Origin: Cupriavidus laharis
GTDB taxonomy: Bacteria > Pseudomonadota > Gammaproteobacteria > Burkholderiales > Burkholderiaceae
Direction of reading: 5' to 3'
DNA: 64,000 nt
NCBI RefSeq assembly: GCF_914271435.1
Contig: NZ_CAJZAI010000005.1
Span: forward strand, 280,211 to 344,210
The position numbers and the translations under genes were made by a program. The notes beneath the pieces are model-generated. The model ran no database searches and had not been told where the DNA came from. It was given only the letters and a program-made list of their open reading frames with translations. Shown here piece by piece: positions 17,603 to 27,600 of this stretch; position 1 is the stretch's first letter; the number at the start of each line of letters is the position of its first letter.

Positions 17603-18598
17603 TCAGAAACTTGCCGCGAGTCCCAGCGAAACCCCGGACACGTTATTGCCGAACACGTACCGCACCACCGCGCGGATCCGCGTGACGAAGACCTCATGGG
17701 CACTTGTGTCCAGCTCCAGCCCGGTGCCGAGTGTGGTCAGGTAGTTGAAGCCGAGCACGCCGGCCTGGCTGCCCAGGTAGTGCGAATGGGACAGTTCCAG
17801 CACATAGCGCACGGGACGGTCCAGCGCGTGCATGCCCGTTGGCGCGCGCCAGCGGGCATACAGGTTGGCGGTCTGCGCGGTAGCCGTGCCCGTGACCCCG
17901 TCGGACGAGCCGCCAAAGCTCTGCAAGTGGATATTGGTGTAGCGCAGTTCCAGGTCGATCTCGTACTTGTCGCGATAGTGCTCCCAGTCGAGCATGACCG
18001 AGCCGCCCAGGCCGTAGGCATTCAGCGATCCGTGCTCAAGGAAGTCGATGCTGCGGTCAGTCCTCTGCTCGATCACGAGTTCGCCTACCCTCAGGTCGCT
18101 GGAGACATTGCCGAGCGAGGCGTTGAAGATGGGCCGGAACACGAGTTCCTTGTTCTCGGTCAGCGGGAAGTCCCAGCCGACGCCGATGGTGCCGGAAAAC
18201 GTGTTCCACCTGACGGGCAGGCTGCGGGACTCGGCGCCATTGGTGGCAACGAAGGTCGGGTCGTAGCGGCTGTAGGCGATCGCCCCTTCCAGGTAGAGCG
18301 GGAACGACTTGCTCCAGGTGAAACCGCCACCCAATTGCCACATGAAGACGCCGGGGTTGTCGGTGGCGGCATTGTTGATGGACAACGAACTGGAAGCGAG
18401 GTCCGGCACGACCGAGTACGACATCAGTGTGAGTACGCCGTTGGCGTGCTTCTGCACATTGGTGCCGATGACCTGGAACCCCGGCGAGCCTTGTGCCTGT
18501 GCCCGTGCCTGCCCCGGCAGCAGCCAGAGCGGACCCGAGATGGCCAGGCAGGCCGGCAGGGCAGCCGCTGCCCTGCGAAGTAGCTGGAATGCGGACAT
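17603..18598 (-). CDS. solitary outer-membrane autotransporter-like beta-barrel
   Basis: A 331 aa protein with a signal peptide (LLRRAAAALPACLAISGPLWLLPGQARAQ) and a mature part of alternating amphipathic strands rich in aromatic residues, ending in phenylalanine (GVSLGLAASF), the outer-membrane insertion signal. Its strand pattern resembles the 'solitary autotransporter beta-barrel' family (Omp_AT), i.e. a barrel without a passenger domain. Function unknown. ATG 18598 was chosen because the signal peptide begins there; an in-frame start at 18703 would add a Cys/Arg-rich stretch unlike an export signal. Confidence 0.75.
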   Translation of the reverse strand: MSAFQLLRRAAAALPACLAISGPLWLLPGQARAQAQGSPGFQVIGTNVQKHANGVLTLMSYSVVPDLASSSLSINNAATDNPGVFMWQLGGGFTWSKSFPLYLEGAIAYSRYDPTFVATNGAESRSLPVRWNTFSGTIGVGWDFPLTENKELVFRPIFNASLGNVSSDLRVGELVIEQRTDRSIDFLEHGSLNAYGLGGSVMLDWEHYRDKYEIDLELRYTNIHLQSFGGSSDGVTGTATAQTANLYARWRAPTGMHALDRPVRYVLELSHSHYLGSQAGVLGFNYLTTLGTGLELDTSAHEVFVTRIRAVVRYVFGNNVSGVSLGLAASF

Positions 18599-18757
18599 TC
18601 GAGTTGCCGGGTAGGGTTCCGAAGCCGGCGCCATGCTGCGCGCGCCGCACCCGAGGAGCATTCTAGCGACGGATGCCGCAGCCCGGAGGGGCTTCGGGCG
18701 CACGCACGAATCTTTTCAGATCACCCGTCGCAAGACTTGCACACGAGGATGGCGCAG

Positions 18758-19189
18758 CTATCCCGCGTGATGGTGGCGAGGCGGGTTCGGTGCCGTGTCC
18801 GGCTCGGCCTGCGGTGGCCGTGCGGCGCGCCTGCGCGAGAGCCACAACAGCGCGGCGCTGGCCAGCCAGCCGGCCACGAAGACCGTATCCCCGGCATGGT
18901 TGAGCCAGTAAGAGGCGCCCGGCGTACCGAAGATGCCGGCCAGCACAGCGGCCGGCAACCGCGCGATGATCCACAGCGCGACGGCCGGCGCGCTGGCGTA
19001 CGCGCCGGGTTGCCACCAGTGTCCGGGGATCGGTGTTGGCCGCCTGTGGCGGCGCGGGATGCGCTGTACCACGAAACTCTCCCTCCCGCCGTGCGCTTGC
19101 TGGCGAGGCATGCTTTTTGGGTGGCGCGTGGTGCTCGTCGCGGCACCGCGGCGAGCCGGAACAGGCTCCCCGTAGGCATCGTATGCCAT
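18758..19189 (-). CDS. small two-helix membrane protein, unknown
   Basis: A 143 aa protein, basic in the first 70 residues, with two hydrophobic helices (APAVALWIIARLPAAVLAGIFG and DTVFVAGWLASAALLWL) and a proline/histidine-rich end. ACAGGA precedes ATG 19189. No family recognised. The sequence WWQPGAYASAP...GTPGASYWLNHAGD looks protein-like, and the codon pattern matches the neighbours, so I keep it with moderate confidence. Confidence 0.5.
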   Translation of the reverse strand: MAYDAYGEPVPARRGAATSTTRHPKSMPRQQAHGGRESFVVQRIPRRHRRPTPIPGHWWQPGAYASAPAVALWIIARLPAAVLAGIFGTPGASYWLNHAGDTVFVAGWLASAALLWLSRRRAARPPQAEPDTAPNPPRHHHAG

Positions 19190-19361
19190 TCCTGTGGTGC
19201 GCGTACGCAGGCGGCCCAGGCGCTGTGTGGGCCACCCCACGATGGCCGCCGACCGGCCGTTCAAGTTTTTTGCACGAACTGTCCGTAAAACCGGTCGGCA
19301 ACGGAGCCGCTTCTTTGCCAAACTTCCTTCAGGACACGAAAAGCTTTGAAGGTGAGTTGCC

Positions 19362-20249
19362 ATGCTTCCCTCGATCTACATCTCGCACGGTTCGCCGATG
19401 CTGGCCATCGACCCGGGCCCGACCGGGGCCATTTTTGACGCGCTCGGCGCCAGCCTGCGCGCGCAGCGGCCGCGTGCGGTGCTGGTGGTGTCGGCGCACT
19501 GGATCTACAGCACGCTGGCGGTCGGCACGCGCGAACGGCAGGAAGCCTGGCACGACTTCGGCGGCTTTCCGCGTGAACTCTACGCGCTGCGCTACGATGC
19601 GCCGGGCTCGCCCGAGCTGGCCGCGCGCGTCAAGACGCTGGTCGAGGCCGTGCACATTCCGGGCGCGGGATTTGTCGGGCTCGACGAAGAGCGCCCGCTG
19701 GACCACGGTGCCTGGATGCCGATGCGGCACTTCTTCCCGGACGCTGATATCCCCGTGGTGCAGCTCGCGCTGAATCCCTACCTGTCGCCCGCCACGCAGA
19801 TCGACATCGGCCGCGCGCTGGCGCCGCTGCGCGCGGAAGGCGTGCTGGTGCTCGCATCGGGCAGCTTCACGCACAACTTGCAGGAAGTATTCGGCGGAGG
19901 CCGGCGCGCACAGCACGGCGCGGCCACCGAGCCGTATGTCGATGCCTTCCGCAACTGGATGCTCGACGCGCTCGACGAGGCGCTGGCGACGGGCGATACC
20001 AGCCGCATCGCCGACTACCGTGCCCAGGCGCCGCACGCGCGCCGCGCGCATCCGACCGACGAGCACCTGCTGCCGTTCTATGTGGCGCTGGGTGCGGCGC
20101 TTGGTCCGCGCGAGGCCGAGGGCGGGCAGGTACCGGCCGATGTGGCGCGCATTGCCGACGAAGTCACCTACGGCGTGCTGGCCATGGACACCTTCGTGTT
20201 CAACGGCCTCGGTGCCGGCGCGCGGCCGCCCGTGCGCGCCGCGGCCTGA
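19362..20249 (+). CDS. ygiD: 4,5-DOPA-type extradiol dioxygenase (YgiD/LigB family)
   Basis: A 295 aa class III ring-cleavage-like dioxygenase. The metal-binding residues appear as ISHGSP (His9), VSAHW (His50), and the later LASGSFTHNLQEV and HPTDEHLLPFY segments. The family includes plant DOPA dioxygenase and E. coli YgiD, which cleaves catechols; the physiological substrate in bacteria is unclear. It ends 3 nt before the convergent MFS gene. Confidence 0.85.
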   Translation: MLPSIYISHGSPMLAIDPGPTGAIFDALGASLRAQRPRAVLVVSAHWIYSTLAVGTRERQEAWHDFGGFPRELYALRYDAPGSPELAARVKTLVEAVHIPGAGFVGLDEERPLDHGAWMPMRHFFPDADIPVVQLALNPYLSPATQIDIGRALAPLRAEGVLVLASGSFTHNLQEVFGGGRRAQHGAATEPYVDAFRNWMLDALDEALATGDTSRIADYRAQAPHARRAHPTDEHLLPFYVALGAALGPREAEGGQVPADVARIADEVTYGVLAMDTFVFNGLGAGARPPVRAAA

Positions 20250-20252
20250 CGT

Positions 20253-21461
20253 CTATCCCTTGCGCGCGGGCAGATAGCGCCGCGCCGAGCGGGCACCTGC
20301 CAGCGCGATCCAGCCCATGGTCAGCGCCACCACGGCCAGCCCTGCACGCAGGCTGGCCAGGTGCGCCACGCCGCCGATCAGCACCGGTCCCAATAGCAGC
20401 CCCAAGTACGCAAAGCGCGCCACGCGCGCAATGGCTTCGGCCGGGGCCACGCCTGGCAGGCGGGAGGCCACCACGAAGAAGATCGGCACCATGTTGGCGG
20501 CGCCGAGCCCCATCATGCTGAATCCGACCAGCGCGGCCACGGGCACCGGCATGGCCAGCGCCAACACGATGCCGGCAAAGCCCAGCCACGCGCTCGCGGT
20601 CAGTGTGCCCGCCTCGCCCCAGCGCGCGCGCAGGCGGTCGCCGCCGAAGCGCCCGCAGGCCATCCCGCCCGAGAATGCCGCGTAGCCGAAGCTGATCCAG
20701 CCTGCCGGCGCCACGGCGACATCGCGCATATAGACGCTGGACCAGTCGTACATCGCGCCCTCGCCGATGAGTCCCAGGAATGCCAGCAGCCCGAGCAGCC
20801 ACAGCGCGCGCACTGCATGGTCGCGATGGTGGCCGGCCGAAGGCAGCACCGGGTGGTCGGCCAATAGCCCCGGGGCCGTGCCCAGGGCAACTGCCGCGGT
20901 CAGGCCTGCCATCATCGCCGCATGGACCAGCGGCGGCACGCCCAGCGACAGCATCAGCCCGCCGAACGCCGCGCCGGTCATGCCGCCGAGGCTGAACATG
21001 CCATGCAGTGCGGACATCACGGGCCGGGTACGGCTGGCTTCCACGGTTGCGGCCTGTGCATTCATGCCTACGTCGAACGCGGCGTTGGCCATGCCGAAGG
21101 CCAGCAGGGCCGGCAGCAGCAGGCGGAAGTCGGGCATGGCCAGGATCGTCACCGTTGCCAGCGCGTAGGCAAGGCCGCTGGCCATCGACGCCCGCGCGCT
21201 GCCCACGCGCGCGACCCAGCGCCCGACGGGACCCATCGCGGCGATGGCGCCGCCGGCCACGGCCAGCATGGCGAAGGACAGCATCGCGTCGGACAGGCCG
21301 AAGCGCGCCTTGATGGTCGGAATATGCACGCCCCACGTCGCGAACGTGGCGCCATTGACGAAGAACAGCGCCATGGTGCCCCGGGTGGCTCGGGCCACGC
21401 GGCCGGGAGATGCATTGGAAACGGTGGGCGGCGACGATACGCCGGGACTCGACTCGGACAT
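20253..21461 (-). CDS. MFS transporter (YbjJ-like)
   Basis: A 402 aa 12-helix major facilitator. Helix 1 reads TMALFFVNGATFATWGVHIPTIKARFGLSDAMLSFAMLA and a loop 2-3 motif GPVGRWVARVGSARA follows, similar to YbjJ-type transporters of unknown substrate. ATG 21461 begins a short hydrophilic N-terminus; an in-frame start at 21515 would add an unlikely proline/arginine stretch. The next MFS gene lies upstream on the same strand but is not related closely by eye. Confidence 0.82.
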   Translation of the reverse strand: MSESSPGVSSPPTVSNASPGRVARATRGTMALFFVNGATFATWGVHIPTIKARFGLSDAMLSFAMLAVAGGAIAAMGPVGRWVARVGSARASMASGLAYALATVTILAMPDFRLLLPALLAFGMANAAFDVGMNAQAATVEASRTRPVMSALHGMFSLGGMTGAAFGGLMLSLGVPPLVHAAMMAGLTAAVALGTAPGLLADHPVLPSAGHHRDHAVRALWLLGLLAFLGLIGEGAMYDWSSVYMRDVAVAPAGWISFGYAAFSGGMACGRFGGDRLRARWGEAGTLTASAWLGFAGIVLALAMPVPVAALVGFSMMGLGAANMVPIFFVVASRLPGVAPAEAIARVARFAYLGLLLGPVLIGGVAHLASLRAGLAVVALTMGWIALAGARSARRYLPARKG

Positions 21462-21563
21462 GATGGGAACTGCATGCCGCGAGCGGGGAGGCGCGGCTTG
21501 TGGCAAAGGTGGCATTGTCCCGCATTGCCGTGATGGCCGTATGAAGCGGGACGGGGACCGGCG

Positions 21564-22841
21564 TCAGCCCGTGGCGCGCAGCAGGCCGCGCTGGTGCAGC
21601 GCGAACGCGAACGACAGCAAGGCCGCCAGCGCGAGCGCGGTCATGGTCCAGAGCATCAGCCAGTAGCCGCCGGCGGCACGCCACAGCAGGGCGCCCAGCC
21701 ATGGCGCGGCGGCCTGCATGAGCAGCACCGGCGTCATCATCAGGCCGTTGAGCGTGGCGTAGTGGTGGCGCGAGATCAGTTCGGGCATCGCCATGGCGCG
21801 CAGCATGGTATTGACGCCATTGGCGCAGCCGTAGAGCAGCGCCGCGACCATCAGCCACGCGCCGTGCCCGAGCGCCATGCACAGCAGGCCCGTGCTCATC
21901 AGCGCGTAGACCGGCACGGACAGCCGCACCGGGTGCCGTACCGCGGCGCGCATCATCAGCATGCGGCCTGCCACCTGCGCCGGGCCGATCAGCGCGGCGA
22001 CCACGAGTTGCTGGCCCAGCGGCAGGCCCTTTTCGGTCAGCATCGGGATCAGGTGCGCGCCGAGCAGCGAAGCAACCACGGCCGTCGCGGTGAAGGCCAG
22101 CACGACGGCCCAGAACACCGGCTGGCGCAGCGTGGCGCGGGCGATGCCCTGGTTGGCGGCATCGCCCGAAGGCAGCGGCGAGGCCGGCTGCACGGCCGCG
22201 TAGCTCGCGTGCAGCGTATAGCGCATGCGTGCATGCAGCGGCGCGCAGACCAGCAGGTTCAGGGCGGCAAAGCACAGCAGCGCCGGCTGCCAGCCGATAT
22301 GCAGCACCAGCCATTGCGCCAGCGGCACGAAGATCGTGCTCGCAAAGCCGGCCATCAGCGTGACCGTGACGATCGGCTTCTGGTAGCCGTCTCCATAGAC
22401 CTGGCGCAGCACCACGAAGGCGGGTTCATAGAGCGTGGTGGCCATGGCCAGGCCCAGCGGCACCCACATCAGCAGGAACACGGCCGGGGAGGGCGACCAC
22501 GCCCATAGCAACAGCCCGGCTCCGCCCAGCAGCGAACCGGCGCCCATCACGCGGCGCGCCGGCACGCGGTCCAGCAACCGGCCCACGGCGAACGAGCACA
22601 GCGCCCACACCAGCAGTCCGAGCGAATAGCCGCCGGCCAGGAAGGGCTTGGAATAGCCCAGCGCGCGGCTCATTGGCTCGATGAAGACCGTGAAGGCGAA
22701 GAACAGCGTCCCCCATGAGATGGTCTCGGTCAGGCCAAGGATCCAGACCAGCCGGCGTGGCGGCGGGGCCGGGTTGCCGGTGTCTGCAGGAACGGAGGGC
22801 GTGGCGGATTCCGCGTCGGGCGTGGCGTCGGTTCGGGTCAT
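21564..22841 (-). CDS. MFS transporter, unknown substrate
   Basis: A 425 aa 12-helix transporter with a long hydrophilic N-terminus (1-30). Helix 1 is LVWILGLTETISWGTLFFAFTVFIEPMSRALGYSKPFL, and VGRLLDRVPARRVMGAG is the loop 2-3 motif. The middle loop (about 205-230) is cytoplasmic. It resembles the OFA-like/YhhS class of uncharacterised MFS members. Located 102 nt upstream of the other MFS gene on the same strand. Confidence 0.8.
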   Translation of the reverse strand: MTRTDATPDAESATPSVPADTGNPAPPPRRLVWILGLTETISWGTLFFAFTVFIEPMSRALGYSKPFLAGGYSLGLLVWALCSFAVGRLLDRVPARRVMGAGSLLGGAGLLLWAWSPSPAVFLLMWVPLGLAMATTLYEPAFVVLRQVYGDGYQKPIVTVTLMAGFASTIFVPLAQWLVLHIGWQPALLCFAALNLLVCAPLHARMRYTLHASYAAVQPASPLPSGDAANQGIARATLRQPVFWAVVLAFTATAVVASLLGAHLIPMLTEKGLPLGQQLVVAALIGPAQVAGRMLMMRAAVRHPVRLSVPVYALMSTGLLCMALGHGAWLMVAALLYGCANGVNTMLRAMAMPELISRHHYATLNGLMMTPVLLMQAAAPWLGALLWRAAGGYWLMLWTMTALALAALLSFAFALHQRGLLRATG

Positions 22842-22917
22842 GGCGCGCCCGGCGCAAGGGGGCAGCGCAGCGGGCTAAGCGGAAATTGTAGCGAGCATGA
22901 GGTGGTCGTGGTGACGT

Positions 22918-23328
22918 TCAGGCACTTTCGGCCGGTCCCTTGAGCTCGACCACGTTGCCATCGGGATCCTTCACGTACAGCGACGGCCCCTTGCCTTCGG
23001 CGCCAAAGCGTTGCTCGACCACGCTGGCCTCCACACCGTGGCGCGCCAGGCCGGCACGCACGGCGTCGGCATCGAACGGATCGATGCGCAGGCAGAAGTG
23101 GTCGAGATTGCGGCCCTCCGCGCCAGGGCCCGCGCCGCCGGCGCGGCCAAGCGGCCCGTCGAGCGAGACCAGGTCGATCAGTCCGCTGCCCGCGCGCAGT
23201 TGCGTCAGGCCGAACGCGGGCTGCTCGCGCTCCACGCTGCAGCCGAGGACATCCACGTAGAAGCGCCGCAGCCGGTCCACGTCGGCGGTGCGCAGCACAA
23301 GGTGGTCAATGCCAAGGATGCGGAACAT
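22918..23328 (-). CDS. VOC/glyoxalase-fold protein
   Basis: A 136 aa vicinal-oxygen-chelate protein with two beta-alpha-beta-beta-beta modules. Likely metal ligands are His9 (GIDHLVL), the His of NLDHFCLRI and the Glu of DPDGNVVELKG. Family members include glyoxalases, fosfomycin-resistance proteins and ring-cleavage enzymes, so the reaction cannot be named from sequence. The GFA gene is immediately upstream on the same strand (21-nt gap), so the two probably form an operon. Confidence 0.82.
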   Translation of the reverse strand: MFRILGIDHLVLRTADVDRLRRFYVDVLGCSVEREQPAFGLTQLRAGSGLIDLVSLDGPLGRAGGAGPGAEGRNLDHFCLRIDPFDADAVRAGLARHGVEASVVEQRFGAEGKGPSLYVKDPDGNVVELKGPAESA

Positions 23329-23349
23329 GTCAGGCTCCCGGTCCGGTGC

Positions 23350-23700
23350 TCAGTGGTGCAGGCCGTCGTAGTCGATGATCTTCAGCGCGTCCAGGTCGAC
23401 GTTGTCGAGGCAGCGCACATTGACCGCCGCCATGGGCCGTCCGTCCTTGTCCTGGCCATCCGCATACGGCCCGCAACCGCATACCGGGCAGAAGCGGTGC
23501 GCGATCTTCATGGTGTTGAAGCGGTATGTCGACGCGTTCTCTTCCGGTGTCGCCAGCTTGAACTGCGCGCGCGGCACGAACCACAGCAGGTGCCCGCGCC
23601 GACGGCAGATCGAGCAGTTGCAGCGGATCACGCTGGGAATGTTGTCGGCCTCTACTTCGAAGGCGATGGCACCGCAATGACAGCTTCCGGTAAATGACAT
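23350..23700 (-). CDS. GFA-family zinc protein (glutathione/formaldehyde-type)
   Basis: A 116 aa Mss4-fold protein. Zinc and thiol cysteines appear in the family pattern: GSCHCG at 6-11, CNCSICRRRG, and CPVCGCGPYA. The named member is glutathione-dependent formaldehyde-activating enzyme (Gfa), but most family members have unknown substrates. The ATG is followed directly by the conserved SFTGSCHCGAI start and preceded by AAGGAG. Likely co-transcribed with the VOC gene. Confidence 0.82.
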   Translation of the reverse strand: MSFTGSCHCGAIAFEVEADNIPSVIRCNCSICRRRGHLLWFVPRAQFKLATPEENASTYRFNTMKIAHRFCPVCGCGPYADGQDKDGRPMAAVNVRCLDNVDLDALKIIDYDGLHH

Positions 23701-23853
23701 GTCGTCTCCTTGTTGTCGGTTCCGCATGCAGCGATGGTGCGCCGCATCAATCGGCGCATTGTTCAGTTTTTGACAGTGTAGCCGCGCGGCCGGTGCCACA
23801 ATGCCCGCACATCATCCACAACGACAGGCGACCCCGCCGCCAAGGAGACCAGC

Positions 23854-24465
23854 ATGAGTGACACCCACGCGCACGTGCGCGCCACCTTCAGCCACATGGA
23901 GCAAGGCACCCGTGAAGACTGGGCAGCCATCTCCGCAGAATTCATGCCGTTCGCTAAGGCCTTGCCGGACCGGGTGCTCGCACACCTGCGCCTGCTCGAA
24001 GGCGATTGCGGCGGCTTTCCCGTGGATCGCCTCGTGCACTCGCTGCAGACCGCCACGCTCGCGCACCGCGATGGCCGCGACGAGGAATACGTGGTGTGCG
24101 CGCTGCTACATGACATCGGCGACACGCTGGGCAGCTACAACCATCCCGATATCGCCGCCGCCATCCTCAAGCCGTTCGTCAGCGCGGAAAACCTGTGGAT
24201 GGTCGAGAAGCACGGTGTCTTCCAGGGCTATTACTTCTTCCACCACCTGGGGCTGGACCGCAACCTGCGCGAGCAATTCCGCGACCAGCCGGAACTGTTC
24301 GAACGTACCGCGGAGTTTTGCCAGAAATATGATGCGGCCGCGTTCATGACGGACTACGACACGTTGCCACTGTCGTTCTTCGAGCCGATGGTGCGGCGCG
24401 TGCTGGCACAGCCGCGCAACTCGATGTATGTGAAGCCCGGCGAGAAAGAGCTGGCGAAGGCGTAA
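23854..24465 (+). CDS. HD-domain metal-dependent hydrolase-like protein
   Basis: A 203 aa protein with the HD motif: VHSLQTATLAHRDGRDEEYVVCALLHDIGDTLGSYNH (about residues 50-88), and a further His/Asp segment KHGVFQGYYFFHHLG. HD proteins hydrolyse phosphate esters or use an iron pair for oxidation; this subgroup resembles small predicted phosphohydrolases. AAGGAG lies 9 nt before the ATG. Convergent with the oxidoreductase gene across a palindromic repeat. Confidence 0.82.
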   Translation: MSDTHAHVRATFSHMEQGTREDWAAISAEFMPFAKALPDRVLAHLRLLEGDCGGFPVDRLVHSLQTATLAHRDGRDEEYVVCALLHDIGDTLGSYNHPDIAAAILKPFVSAENLWMVEKHGVFQGYYFFHHLGLDRNLREQFRDQPELFERTAEFCQKYDAAAFMTDYDTLPLSFFEPMVRRVLAQPRNSMYVKPGEKELAKA

Positions 24466-24494
24466 GGCGAGGCCGCAAGACGACCGATTGTGTT

Positions 24495-24606
24495 CCCTCT
24501 CCCCTCAGCGGGAGAGGGTAGGGAGAGGGGTGGTCTGGCAAGGCACCACGCATCAAGATACGCTGGCCCTCTCCCCCGGGCCCCTCTCCCGCGCGCGGGA
24601 GAGGGG
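24495..24606. repeat. tandem palindromic C/T-rich repeat between convergent genes
   Basis: Two related hairpins. The first is CCCTCTCCC (24495-24503) paired with GGGAGAGGG (24510-24518), followed by a further purine-rich half copy. The second is a perfect 12-bp stem (24581-24592 with 24595-24606) formed from CCCCTCTCCCGC and its complement. This CCTCTCCC palindrome type is a dispersed intergenic repeat in many proteobacteria. Here it sits exactly between two converging stop codons and may act as a bidirectional terminator. Confidence 0.75.
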
Positions 24607-24620
24607 AGAAACAACGCGCG

Positions 24621-27600
24621 TCAGGCTGCGCGCTGCGCTGTCTCCGGATGGCGGAATTGCTCCAGCAGCTTCGCCCAGCGCGCACGCACTGCCTTCAGGT
24701 TGTTTTCCTTCACGTGGCCAAAACCGCGGATGTCATCCGGCAGGTTGGCCAGCGCCACGGCAGTGTCATGATTGGCCGCATTCAGCCCCGCTGTCAGTTC
24801 GTCAAGCAGCTTGCGGTATTCCCCGATCAGCGCGCGTTCCGTGCGGCGCTCCTCGGTGCGGCCGAAAACATCGAACATGCCGCCACGCAGTCCCTTCATC
24901 TTCGCCAGCACGCGGAACAGCGTCATCGTCGACGGGCCGAACTTGCGCTTGACGAGGTGGCCCTTGTCGTCGCGCTTGGCGGTCATCGGCGGCGCCAGCC
25001 AGAAGTTGAGCTGGTAGTCCTTGCCGGGCTCGCCTTCGAACTGCGCGCGCAGCTTGTCGAGGAACGCCGGGTCGGTGTACAGGCGTGCCACTTCGTACTC
25101 ATCCTTGTACGCCATCAGCTTCGCCAGGTTGCGTGCGGCGGCTTCGGTGAGCGGCAGCGGATTGCCGCTGCCGGCCAGCGCGCTTTCGACCGCGCGTACG
25201 CGGTCGACGGCTTCGCGGTAGGTACGCGCGTAGGCCGCATCCTGGTAGGCAGTCAGGTGCTCGACGCGGCGGGCGATCAGCTTCTCCAGCAGCGCGCCCG
25301 AGGACGTCGGCAGCTTCACCACTTCCGCGCCTTCGGCCGATGTCTTCAGCTTGCCGCCCGTCAGCGACAGCACGTGCTCCGGGTCATGCGCCATGTGGCG
25401 GCCCCAGTCGAACGCGGCCTTGTTCTTTTCCACCGCCACGCCGTTCAGTTCGATCGCGCGTTCCAGCGCCTGCAGCGTCAGCGGAATCCAGCCCTTCTGC
25501 CACGCGTAGCCGAGCACCAGCGGGTTGGTGTAGATGGCATCGCCAAGCAGCGCCACGGCCAGGCCGCTCGCGTTGATGAAGTCGCACTGCTGGCCTACGG
25601 CGTTGCGGATGTCCTGCTCTGCCGACAGCCCCGGGAACTGCCATTTCGGGTTCTTGATGAACTCGGCGGTCGGCGTCTGGGACGTGTTGACGACCGCGCG
25701 TGTGCGGCCAGACTGCGTCTTCGAGATGACTTCGTCATTGGCCGATACGATCGCATCGCAGCCGATGATCAGGTCCGCCTCGCCCATGGCGATGCGCGTC
25801 GCGTGCAGGTCCTCCGGCCGCGTCGCGAGCTGCACGTGCGACAGCACCGCGCCGCCTTTCTGCGCCAGGCCCGCCATGTCGAGCACGGTGACGCCCTTGT
25901 TCTCCAGGTGTGCGGCCATGCCGAGCAGGCCGCCGATGGTCACCACGCCCGTGCCGCCCACGCCGGTCACCAGAATGCCGTAGGCGCGGCGGATCTCGGG
26001 CAGCGCAGGCTCAGGCAGCGCGGGCAGGCTGTCCATCGCCACGCCATGCTGCTCGGGCTTGCGCACCTGCGCGCCTTCAGCCGTGACAAAGCTCGGGCAG
26101 AAGCCGTTCACGCACGAGAAGTCCTTGTTGCACGACGACTGGTTGATCTGGCGCTTGGTGCCGAACTCGGTTTCCAGCGGTTCCACCGACAGGCAGTTGG
26201 ACTTGACCGAGCAATCGCCGCAGCCTTCGCACACCGCGTCGTTGATAAAGGCGCGGCGTTGCGGGTCCTCCATCGTGCCGCGCTTGCGGCGGCGGCGCTT
26301 CTCGGTGGCGCAGGTCTGGTCATAGATCAGGATCGTGCAGCCAGGCACCTCGCGCAGCTCCCGCTGGATGGTGTCGAGCTGGTCGCGATGGTGGACGGTG
26401 ATGCCTTCCGGCAGCTTGATCGCCGCGTTGTACTTCTCCGGCTGATCCGTGACGATGACGATCTTCTTCGCACCTTCGGCATGGACCTGCCACGCGATGT
26501 CCTGCACCGACAGCTGGCCGTCCACCGGCTGGCCGCCGGTCATGGCCACCGCGTCGTTGTAGAGGATCTTGTAGGTGATGTTGACGCCCGCGGAGATCGA
26601 CGCGCGGATCGCCAGCAGCCCGGAGTGGAAGTAGGTGCCGTCACCGAGGTTGGCGAACACGTGCTTGTCGCCCGCGAACGGTGCCTGGCCGATCCACGCC
26701 ACCCCTTCACCGCCCATCTGGCTGAAGGTGCTGGTATTGCGGTCCATCCACACCGTCATGTAGTGGCAGCCGATGCCGGCCAGCGCGCGCGAGCCATCCG
26801 GCACGTTGGTCGAGGTATTGTGCGGGCAGCCCGAGCAGAACCACGGCTTGCGCTCGGCCGTCACGCGCGGCGTGGCCAGCGCCTTTTCCTTGGCCTCGAT
26901 GATCGCCAGCCGCGCGGCGATGCGTGCGCGCACATCCACGGGCAGGTCGAACTTATCGAGCCGCGTGGCGATGGCCTTGGCGATGATCGCCGGCGACAGC
27001 TCGTAGTGCGCCGGCAGCAGCCAGTTGTTCTGCGGGATCGACCATTCGCCGCCGGCGTTGTCCTTCTCGTCGAACTTGCCGTAGACCTTGGGGCGCACGT
27101 CGTCGCGCCAGTTGTACAACTCTTCCTTGAGCGCGTACTCCATGATCTGGCGCTTCTCTTCGACCACCAGGATTTCCTGCAGGCCTTCGGCGAATGCCCG
27201 CGCGCCATGCGCTTCGAGCGGCCACACGCAACCCACCTTGTACAGGCGGATGCCGATCTGCGCGCACATAGCATTGTCCAGTCCGAGGTCGGACAGCGCC
27301 TGGCGCGTATCGAGGTAGGCCTTGCCGCCGGTCATGATGCCGAAGCGCGCATGGGGTGAATCAATCTCGATGCGGTCGATCTTGTTGGCGCGCACATAGG
27401 CCAGGCCCGCGTACCACTTGTAGTCCAGCAGCCGTGCCTCCTGCTCCAGCGGCGGGTCGGGCCAGCGGATATTGAGGCCGCCCGGCGGCAGCGCGAAGTC
27501 GTCGGGAATCACGATCTGCACGCGGTGCGGATCGAGTTCCACCGAGGCGGACGACTCCACCACATCGGTGACGCACTTCATTGCCACCCATAGCCCGGAG

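Noticed and set aside
24648..27359. A 903-codon open frame on the plus strand
   Set aside because: It runs antisense to the oxidoreductase gene, whose domains are unmistakable. The frame is a by-product of high GC content and is rich in Arg, His and Ala without any domain.
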